Position numbers and translations under genes: made by a program. This document shows, piece after piece, positions 1 through 5,137 of a stretch of 10,581 nt of DNA. The stretch comes from an uncultured Ignavibacteriota bacterium (GTDB lineage: Bacteria > Bacteroidota > Ignavibacteria > Tepidaquicellales > Tepidaquicellaceae), in the NCBI GenBank assembly GCA_937983305.1, contig CALKAJ010000209.1:1-10581 (forward strand), given 5' to 3'. The notes under the pieces are model-generated. The model made no database searches. It saw nothing but the letters and a program-made list of their open reading frames with translations, and was not told where the DNA came from. How positions within the stretch are numbered: position 1 is the stretch's first letter; each line of letters starts with the position of its first letter.

Positions 1-58
1 GGTATCTCAAATGCATTGTGATATAATATTCCCACCTTGATTGTTCGCTCATTTTCTT

Positions 59-98
59 TTACCGTTTATTTAAGTTATTAACAATAATTTTACGGTAA
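59..98. repeat. Inverted repeat, 7-bp arms, with nested small palindrome
   Basis: The arms TTACCGT (59-65) and ACGGTAA (92-98) are perfect reverse complements. Almost concentric inside them is GTTA-T-TAAC (74-82). The right arm overlaps the first copy of the direct repeat at 94-117. It could be a stem-loop at the end of an upstream transcript or a protein-binding site. No T run follows it on the + strand, so a standard intrinsic terminator is not supported. Confidence 0.4.
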
Positions 99-163
99 CA
101 TTTATTATGAGTCAACGAACTGTTTTATACCCTGACTCGGGTAACATTTATTATGAGGCAATG
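94..163. repeat. Direct repeat pair, 24 bp, 46-bp period
   Basis: Positions 94-117 and 140-163 match at 22 of 24 bases, and the first 18 bases (GGTAACATTTATTATGAG) are identical. The copies start 46 bp apart. Between them lies a 6-bp inverted repeat, GAGTCA (109-114) with TGACTC (133-138). The pair may be a duplicated regulatory site or the remains of a dispersed genomic repeat. Its function is unknown. Confidence 0.6.
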
Positions 164-251
164 CGTTCCTTTAAGTATTAAATAATTTGAATTGATTTTA
201 CATTTACCATTACATAACTTTAACTTGACTTATTTCCAAGCACTTTTATTT

Positions 252-273
252 AACTTTATATATTAATAAAGTT
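252..273. promoter_or_regulatory. 8-bp inverted repeat just upstream of the precursor gene
   Basis: The arms AACTTTAT (252-259) and ATAAAGTT (266-273) are perfect reverse complements separated by 6 bases. The element ends 14 bases before the ATG at 288. Its position fits an operator overlapping the promoter or a 5'-leader hairpin that affects translation of the peptide gene. The stem is AT-rich and would be weak as RNA, so a protein-binding site is at least as likely. Confidence 0.4.
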
Positions 274-287
274 TTGCCAAAAAAATT

Positions 288-758
288 ATGGAAAACAAAT
301 TAATCGACAAAAATCATTCAAGAAGAGACTTCTTAAAAACAACCGCAAAACTTGCATTGCCTACCATTGCATTCTTAGGTTTTGGATCGATGGGGAATAA
401 TTTTTTAGGATTGAAAAAAAAGGATGCAAAATTCTCAACTTCCTGCGAAAATTCCTGTGAAGGCGAATGTGATGCAATGTGTGCCGGTGGTTGTGCATAT
501 GACTGCGAATCCACGTGTACCGGAAACTGTCACGGTTCCTGCGAAGGATTATGTGAAGGGCAGTGCGAAGGTAAAAGCGGTCCTTCGGTTAATAAATCAA
601 ATAAATCCCTTGAAGAAACAAGTTGCGACTGCACCGGTTGTACAGGCAGTTGTCTTGGTCCTTGTAAAGGGGATTGTGTATCAGGTTGCCACATCGCCTG
701 CGCCGGTGTGTGCAAAGGAAACAGTCAGGGTGTAACCGCCTGTTCTTTACGAGGTTGA
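288..758 (+). CDS. CXXX-repeat radical SAM target peptide precursor with Tat-like leader
   Basis: This appears to be the substrate peptide of the neighbouring radical SAM enzyme. The 156-aa product has an N-terminal twin-arginine-type signal: SRRDFLK at residues 11-17, followed by a hydrophobic stretch to about 40 and a short lysine-rich linker. The rest is built from C-X-X-X units. Block 1 (C53 to about 96) has 11 units in exact four-residue register. Block 2 (C118 to about 145) has 7 units, preceded by C113 and C115 and followed by C152. The total is 21 Cys. A Ser/Lys/Asn-rich spacer of about 16 residues separates the blocks. Gly is at the second X in 12 of 18 units. Block 1 is acidic; block 2 is not. 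The pattern matches the family named Cys-Xaa-Xaa-Xaa repeat radical SAM target protein. Each Cys is expected to be modified, for example by a thioether bond, but that is inference. A metal-binding Cys-rich protein is the main alternative. No Shine-Dalgarno sequence precedes the ATG. Confidence 0.85.
   Translation: MENKLIDKNHSRRDFLKTTAKLALPTIAFLGFGSMGNNFLGLKKKDAKFSTSCENSCEGECDAMCAGGCAYDCESTCTGNCHGSCEGLCEGQCEGKSGPSVNKSNKSLEETSCDCTGCTGSCLGPCKGDCVSGCHIACAGVCKGNSQGVTACSLRG
444..575 (+). repeat. CXXX array 1 of the precursor (11 units)
   Basis: Eleven consecutive four-codon units each begin with a Cys codon (residues 53, 57, 61 and so on to 93), giving a 12-base period. The X positions contain nine acidic residues and one Lys, and seven units have the form C-x-G-x. 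This is the likely first modified core of the peptide. Confidence 0.85.
639..722 (+). repeat. CXXX array 2 of the precursor (7 units)
   Basis: Seven consecutive four-codon units start at Cys118 and end after the unit at Cys142. Two irregular Cys (113, 115) precede the register and one (152) follows it. Five units have Gly at the second X. The array is far less acidic than array 1 and contains Lys, Val, Ile and Pro, so the two cores may differ in processing or role. Confidence 0.85.
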
Positions 759-792
759 GACATTTCTTACTCTGTTAAATTAACATAATTTT

Positions 793-1965
793 TTGCCTGA
801 AGAAAAAACCAAATACAATTTTAAAACTCAAAATGAAGCCTGGAAAGGCGGCATTGCAAAAAGCGTTACTTTTATTATTACCGAAGACTGCCAGTTTGCC
901 TGTAAATACTGTTACCTGACAGGTAAGAACAGAAAAGGGAAAATGGATTTTGATATCGCCCGCCGCACGATTGATTATTTAATTTCAAGCAGAAAAGATT
1001 TTCCGCAGGATTCAATTATATTCGAATTTATCGGAGGTGAACCTCTTCTCGAAATTGACCTTATGGACAGGATTGCAGACTACATAAAGATAAGACTTTA
1101 CGAAACTTCACATCCCTGGTTCTATAATTACAGACTAAGTTTCTCCACAAACGGAATTTTATATTCAAGCAGGAAAGTTCAGAAGTATATAGAAAAAAAT
1201 ATAAACCATTTAAGTCTGGGTATTTCAATAGACGGAACAAAAAGGAAACATGATTTGCAGAGAATATATCAGGACGGCAGTGGAACTTATTATGACGTAA
1301 TGAAAAATATTCCGCTATGGCTAAAACAGTTTCCGGATGGTGCCACAAAAATCACCTGTTCGTCTGATGACCTTAAATACATTAAAGAAAGTGTTATTCA
1401 TATGTATGAAATCGGTATTAAAAACGTTGACATAAATGTCGTATTCGAAGATGTTTGGAAAGAAAATGACGATACTGTTCTCGAAGAGCAATTAATCGAA
1501 CTTGCAGACGAGATAATTGAGAAAGATCTTTACGAAGAAAATATCTGCTCATTTTTTTCCGAAAGAATCGGAACGCCGATGGTTGAAGATAAAAACTGGT
1601 GCGGCACGGGCAGAATGCTTGCCGTTGATTGCAGAGGAGATTTTTATCCCTGTATCAGGTTTACTCCCTTCTCGCTCACTAATAAAAAAGCAATCACAGT
1701 AGGAAATTGTTTCACAGGACTCGATAAAAACAAATTAAGACCTTTTCTCGTATTGAATAAATCCGCTCAAAGCCCCGAGGAATGCCTTGAATGCGATGTT
1801 GCCTCAGGTTGTGCGTGGTGCCAGGGATACAACTATGATATTGCGGAAACAAACACTATATATCAGAGAGCAATTCATATCTGCAAGATGCACAAGGCAA
1901 GAGTAAGGGCTAACAATTATTACTGGAATAAACTCGATAAAAAACTCGGACTAAAAGAAAAATGA
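793..1965 (+). CDS. Radical SAM/SPASM peptide maturase, CXXX-repeat target family
   Basis: This is a cytosolic radical SAM enzyme expected to modify the Cys repeats of the adjacent precursor. The SAM [4Fe-4S] motif C-x3-C-x2-C is C33, C37 and C40, followed by Tyr. GGEP (81-84), STNG (118-121) and SIDG (145-148) are typical of radical SAM/SPASM barrels. The C-terminal SPASM region has C270 (NWCGTG), C280, C287, C306, then C331-x2-C334-x5-C340-x2-C343, and C364. These are enough ligands for two auxiliary clusters. The 390-aa length is normal. The start is TTG at 793: an in-frame TAA sits at 781-783, and the first internal ATG lies downstream of the essential Cys motif. The gene begins 34 bp after the precursor and overlaps the next gene by 4 bp (ATGA). 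The class is certain. The exact chemistry (thioether at the alpha or beta carbon, epimerisation or other) cannot be read from sequence. Confidence 0.9.
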   Translation: MPEEKTKYNFKTQNEAWKGGIAKSVTFIITEDCQFACKYCYLTGKNRKGKMDFDIARRTIDYLISSRKDFPQDSIIFEFIGGEPLLEIDLMDRIADYIKIRLYETSHPWFYNYRLSFSTNGILYSSRKVQKYIEKNINHLSLGISIDGTKRKHDLQRIYQDGSGTYYDVMKNIPLWLKQFPDGATKITCSSDDLKYIKESVIHMYEIGIKNVDINVVFEDVWKENDDTVLEEQLIELADEIIEKDLYEENICSFFSERIGTPMVEDKNWCGTGRMLAVDCRGDFYPCIRFTPFSLTNKKAITVGNCFTGLDKNKLRPFLVLNKSAQSPEECLECDVASGCAWCQGYNYDIAETNTIYQRAIHICKMHKARVRANNYYWNKLDKKLGLKEK

Positions 1966-3086
1966 TTAATTACTTAATACTGCCCGTTTCCAAATACGCA
2001 AAATCATTCTGTTATTACGAGTCACCGGAAAATAGCGGGAAGAAAGACATAATAGATTTTAAAGTTCTTAAAGATGCCGTTCTCTATGCTATAAAAAACA
2101 AATGCGGACTGAATGTGCTTTATGGCGATGAACCCCTGCCTGAAAAATACGAAAAAGAACTTGAAAAAATTGAACATATAAAAATCCTGCCTATCGGATT
2201 AAGAAAACATTACAAGAAAGGAATTTACATTATCGAAGAGCAGGATTTAAAATCCTCATATACAATTAAGAAGAACAACGAACTTAATCTGATTTTAAGA
2301 ATCGGGAAAAAAAAACTGCCCGGATTATCCGATATTTTTAATTCATTGTTATGGAAATTCAAAAGACTGAATCTCGTATTTACCGACATTCAGAATTTCA
2401 CGGAAACTGATTTTGATTTATATAAAATTCAGTTAAAGAAAATCGGAGATACCGTAAATAAATTATACCGCAATCTGAATAACATTGAACTGAGTTTTCT
2501 AACGGACAGAATGTTTCTGGTCAATATGAACAACTGCGATGCCGGAATAAAACACCTGACTGTAGCACCCGACGGAAAATTTTATCTCTGCCCGGGATTT
2601 TATTACACAGGAAAAGAAAATGAATTAGGCAGTATAAAAGAAGGTTATAACATAAAAAACGAATATCTGCTTCACCTTAAAAATGCTCCGCTTTGCAGTA
2701 ACTGCGATTCTTGGCACTGCAAAAGGTGTTACTGGCTGAATCAGAAACTGACACAAGAATTAAATACTCCTTCTTCAGAGCAATGCAAGGTTTCACATCT
2801 CGAGCGGAATGAAACGAGAAAAATTTCAGACAAATTAAGAAAATCAAAACACTTCAGAAATTTAAATGAAATTCCCGGAATAAATTACATTGACCCGTTT
2901 GAAATATTAAATCTGGAATCGGAATTACCTGAAGAAGATAAAATCATTATCATATCGGAATTATTGTCAAAACCTCTCGAGAAATTATCAATCCGTGAAC
3001 TGCTGATGTACCTTTATAAAGTTGATAAAGAAGCAATAATAAAGTTAAAAAATTATTTAAGTATAAAATATGGCAGCAAAAAATAA
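1962..3086 (+). CDS. SPASM-domain partner protein without SAM motif; probable CXXX repeat peptide maturase
   Basis: This is probably a second component of the peptide-modification machinery. The 374-aa product has no C-x3-C-x2-C motif; its N-terminal half has only isolated Cys (17, 48). It therefore should not bind the SAM cluster. The C-terminal half carries a SPASM-like set: C192, the DGKFYLC stretch ending at C210, then C245-x2-C248-x4-C253-x2-C256, and C275. This gives potential ligands for one or two auxiliary Fe-S clusters. A charged helical tail follows (about 280-374). The layout fits the family called CXXX repeat peptide maturase, which accompanies the true radical SAM enzyme; that match is from memory. 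It overlaps the upstream gene by 4 bp and the downstream gene by 17 bp, so translation is coupled. It may present the peptide, supply an Fe-S cluster, or form a heteromer with the maturase (inference). Confidence 0.72.
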   Translation: MINYLILPVSKYAKSFCYYESPENSGKKDIIDFKVLKDAVLYAIKNKCGLNVLYGDEPLPEKYEKELEKIEHIKILPIGLRKHYKKGIYIIEEQDLKSSYTIKKNNELNLILRIGKKKLPGLSDIFNSLLWKFKRLNLVFTDIQNFTETDFDLYKIQLKKIGDTVNKLYRNLNNIELSFLTDRMFLVNMNNCDAGIKHLTVAPDGKFYLCPGFYYTGKENELGSIKEGYNIKNEYLLHLKNAPLCSNCDSWHCKRCYWLNQKLTQELNTPSSEQCKVSHLERNETRKISDKLRKSKHFRNLNEIPGINYIDPFEILNLESELPEEDKIIIISELLSKPLEKLSIRELLMYLYKVDKEAIIKLKNYLSIKYGSKK

Positions 3087-3378
3087 TAACCTCGTCGGTA
3101 AAGTTTCACCCGAAGAAAGAGACGAAATTAAAGAATTATTTGAAAGAAAAAACGGATTAACCGAACTGACAAAAACTCTTGCCGATTCTGACCAGAAATC
3201 ATTTGTCAAAAGCCCGCTGTATGATAAACTCATAAAAGATATGGGTGAAACATCTACGCGTTTTCAGAAATGGTGGGAGGATAAAAGTAGAAAATACAAG
3301 TGGAAAGGAAAAGAAGGTCACAGCTGGCAAATCAATTTTGAAACCTGCGAGATTTTTCTTGTAAAAAGCAAATTTTAA
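3070..3378 (+). CDS. Small accessory protein, probable CXXX repeat peptide modification system protein
   Basis: This 102-aa soluble protein has no signal peptide. It is highly charged, with a helical N-terminal half (VSPEERDEIKELFERKNGL, residues 12-30) and a Trp-rich second half (WW at 68-69, then W78 and W86). It has one Cys (93). Size, gene position and the EERDEI-LFERKNGL character fit the small third partner catalogued beside CXXX-type maturases. It may bind the precursor or bridge the two larger proteins, in the way RRE domains do elsewhere, although it does not look like a typical RRE. The ATG at 3070 lies inside the preceding gene, giving a 17-bp overlap, so it is probably translated by coupling or restart. 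The family assignment is from memory; membership of the operon is secure. Confidence 0.7.
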   Translation: MAAKNNNLVGKVSPEERDEIKELFERKNGLTELTKTLADSDQKSFVKSPLYDKLIKDMGETSTRFQKWWEDKSRKYKWKGKEGHSWQINFETCEIFLVKSKF

Positions 3379-3384
3379 AAAACC

Positions 3385-3398
3385 AATTCAATTGAATT
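3385..3398. repeat. 14-bp perfect palindrome
   Basis: AATTCAATTGAATT is fully self-complementary and begins 6 bases after the stop of the small accessory gene. With no loop it would form a poor RNA hairpin, so it may be a protein-binding site or chance in AT-rich DNA. Confidence 0.4.
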
Positions 3399-3403
3399 TG
3401 ACC

Positions 3404-3441
3404 GGCTCACTCAGAGATGCAACTGATACTTGTGGGTTTTT
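3404..3441 (+). terminator. Candidate intrinsic terminator of the CXXX operon
   Basis: GCTCAC (3405-3410) can pair with GTGGGT (3432-3437), using two G-U pairs. An inner TCAG (3411-3414)/CTGA (3423-3426) stem stacks on it with a one-sided bulge. A TTTTT run (3437-3441) follows directly. It lies 26 bases after the last operon gene and before the convergent TPR gene. The stem is imperfect, so support is moderate. Confidence 0.35.
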
Positions 3442-3522
3442 GAGGGAAAAAAGTTACATTCTTTGGATATAAATTCGAATATGAAAAGTAATTATTTAAA
3501 AATTTTAATTGAGAAAAAGTTA

Positions 3523-4281
3523 TTATTCAAATACCCATTCGTTTTCGTCAGTGAATTTATTAGGATTAATTCCAAATTTTTGTAAACTAACCTGATTGAC
3601 TTTGAATTTCAAAGGTGTATGTGATATGACTTTCGCTTCGATTGAGATCTCATATTCGCAGGGATAATTTTTAAGTTCAGGACAGCATATACAGTTGTAA
3701 TCAATATATTTATAGGTAAGTGTAGTTCCGTCAAAATCTACATCCACAGTATGGTTAGCCCATGAGTATTTTTCAATATTACTTACAATAGATGCTTTAA
3801 TTTTATTTCCTTCAAGATAAAATTTATCTAATCTGCATCCGCCAAAAGTTCTTACCGAGGTTCGTTTGTTTTTTGAGTTGATAATAATTGAAATAATTTC
3901 AGTTTTTCTGTTTGCTTTTTCTTTTTTATATTCGATTTTATAAATCAAGTCCTTTACAGTCGAGGTATTTTCAGAATTAGTTGCAAGTTCGAGATATTTT
4001 TTAAGGTTGTTACATGCTTCGTCGTATTTTTCAAGTTTTTCCTGCAAAATTCCCAGTTGATAATAAGGTTCTGACCAAATAGGTGCGAGTTCAATTGATT
4101 TTTGGAATTCAAAAATTGCCTCATCGTAATCAATATTTGTTTTTGCAATTTCTGCGGCGATAATACCCCGGGCTAAATGTTTTCTCGCTTCTTCCGGGAT
4201 ATCCTGAGCAAGAATTTGTGCTGTGAAGAATAAAATGGCCAAAAAAGTAACAATGTATATTTTTTTAGACATGGCGAACAT
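3523..4281 (-). CDS. Exported TPR-repeat protein with Cys-rich C-terminal region
   Basis: This is an exported protein of unknown function. Residues 1-26 form a signal peptide with a hydrophobic core ending in ILAQ. About two tetratricopeptide repeats follow (residues 32-67 and 69-101, with the YDEAI...A.ELAP and YYQLGILQEKLEKYDEA patterns), suggesting a protein-binding scaffold. The remainder (about 125-252) is probably a beta-rich domain that I do not recognise. It contains C149 and a tight C197-x-C199-C200-x7-C208 cluster, which could bind metal or form disulphides. The start at 4281 is possible, but the second Met (4272) gives a cleaner signal peptide (MSKKIYI). It converges with the CXXX operon and diverges from the next gene. 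Nothing ties it to the peptide system except position. Confidence 0.7.
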   Translation of the reverse strand: MFAMSKKIYIVTFLAILFFTAQILAQDIPEEARKHLARGIIAAEIAKTNIDYDEAIFEFQKSIELAPIWSEPYYQLGILQEKLEKYDEACNNLKKYLELATNSENTSTVKDLIYKIEYKKEKANRKTEIISIIINSKNKRTSVRTFGGCRLDKFYLEGNKIKASIVSNIEKYSWANHTVDVDFDGTTLTYKYIDYNCICCPELKNYPCEYEISIEAKVISHTPLKFKVNQVSLQKFGINPNKFTDENEWVFE

Positions 4282-4385
4282 ATAAATTTAATAAAAAAAA
4301 GGTGAATAAATTGAAAATTATTAAATGAAAATACATATTATCACTATGAAATCAAAGTGTATAAAAAATCTTACGCTGATGATTT

Positions 4386-4404
4386 TTTTACGAAGTACGT
4401 AAAA
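4386..4404. promoter_or_regulatory. Inverted repeat in the divergent intergenic region
   Basis: TTTTACG (4386-4392) and CGTAAAA (4398-4404) are perfect 7-bp arms around AAGTA. The element lies in the 171-bp gap between the divergently oriented TPR and Fib_succ_major genes, 48 bases before the latter's ATG. It is a plausible operator or leader hairpin. No clear promoter boxes could be assigned. Confidence 0.4.
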
Positions 4405-4452
4405 TATAATAATTTTCAGTTTTTTTTGGTGAAATATTTACTAAATTCCTGA

Positions 4453-5106
4453 ATGAAAAATTTACTCTTTTTATTTGCAGCTTTTTTATCATTCTTTGTC
4501 TTCAATACGAAAATTTATTCTCAAATTGATATTTCCATAGGGAATCAGATTTGGATGAAAAAAAATTTAGATGTAGATAAGTTCCGTAACGGTGATATAA
4601 TCCCGGAAGCTAAAACAGCGGCAGAATGGAGATATGCTTTGGAAAATTTTCTTCCCGCATGGTGTTATTACGATAATGACTCTTCGAACTGTAAAACTTA
4701 TGGTAAGCTTTATAACTGGTATGCCGTAAACGATTCACGAGGATTAGTTCCCGAAGGGTGGCAAATTCCGAATATACGGGAATGGCTTCTTCTTGTTGAT
4801 TTTCTTGGAGGTTCGCAACCGGCAGGGATAAAACTGAAAAATAATTCCGGTTGGAATGAGAACGGAAATGGTACCAACGAAAGCGGCTTTGCGGGTTTAC
4901 CCGGAGGGTATCGCGATGGAAATGGTGATTTTTTTGGAAAAGGAACTATTGGTGAATGGTGGAGCAATTCTGAGTTCACTTCTAACCCATGGTTTCCAAA
5001 TGACACAGCTGTTTGGTGTCGAAGTATTAGGACTGATTATCCCGATGTATTATTGCTTGACGAAAAAAAATCTTTCGGTTTTTCGGTAAGATGTATTAAA
5101 GATTAA
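4453..5106 (+). CDS. Exported Fibrobacter succinogenes major paralogous (FISUMP) domain protein
   Basis: This exported protein has a signal peptide at residues 1-23 (hydrophobic core, IYSQ end). It then has one Fib_succ_major domain spanning nearly the whole mature chain. Hallmarks seen in order are IGNQIWMKKNLDV (29-41), the YGKLYNWYAV stretch (83-92), PEGWQIPNIREW (100-111), the GYRDGNGDF segment (152-160), WWSNSE (169-174) and a C-terminal GFSVRCIKD (209-217). Cys at 71, 80, 189 and 214 could form disulphides. The domain is widespread in Bacteroidota and Fibrobacterota surface proteins. It resembles a C-type-lectin/formylglycine-enzyme-like fold, but its molecular role is not established. 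At 217 aa it is a single-domain form without a T9SS sorting domain, so it is probably periplasmic or held by other means. It lies 31 bp upstream of the WG-repeat gene and is probably co-transcribed with it. Confidence 0.85.
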   Translation: MKNLLFLFAAFLSFFVFNTKIYSQIDISIGNQIWMKKNLDVDKFRNGDIIPEAKTAAEWRYALENFLPAWCYYDNDSSNCKTYGKLYNWYAVNDSRGLVPEGWQIPNIREWLLLVDFLGGSQPAGIKLKNNSGWNENGNGTNESGFAGLPGGYRDGNGDFFGKGTIGEWWSNSEFTSNPWFPNDTAVWCRSIRTDYPDVLLLDEKKSFGFSVRCIKD

Positions 5107-5137
5107 TTTTTTTATTCGAATTTCAAATATTTAAAGC

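Larger units (their letters stand above)
1..287. other. Non-coding AT-rich region upstream of the CXXX-peptide operon
   Basis: I see no credible coding sequence or RNA gene here. The stretch is rich in short symmetrical elements: an inverted repeat at 59-65/92-98, a smaller one at 109-114/133-138, a direct repeat at 94-117/140-163, and an 8-bp inverted repeat at 252-259/266-273 just before the first gene. A promoter for the operon must lie in or before this region. No convincing sigma-70 pair or Bacteroidota-type TTTG/TAnnTTTG pair could be fixed. The best -7-like match (269-276, one mismatch) would leave almost no leader. Confidence 0.6.

Noticed and set aside
225..264. TTGACT (225-230) with TATATT (259-264) as a sigma-70 promoter
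   Set aside because: The spacing is 28 bases, far from the usual 16-18. No acceptable -10 box lies at the right distance from TTGACT.
444..722. Metallothionein or ferredoxin-like protein instead of a modified peptide
   Set aside because: The strict four-residue register and the adjacent radical SAM/SPASM genes fit a maturase substrate better. Metal binding is kept only as an alternative.
424..735. Open frame of 103 aa in another frame over the precursor gene
   Set aside because: It is a frame shadow of the Cys-repeat gene. It encodes a low-complexity Val/Pro/Ala-rich product with no known pattern, while the main frame has a clear Tat-like leader and a Cys register.
1061..1348. Minus-strand open frame of 95 aa over the radical SAM gene
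   Set aside because: It lies entirely within a gene with conserved catalytic motifs and shows no recognisable features of its own.
4710..5006. Minus-strand open frame of 98 aa over the Fib_succ_major gene
   Set aside because: It is antisense to a clearly conserved domain and its Pro/Ser-rich sequence is typical of a shadow frame.
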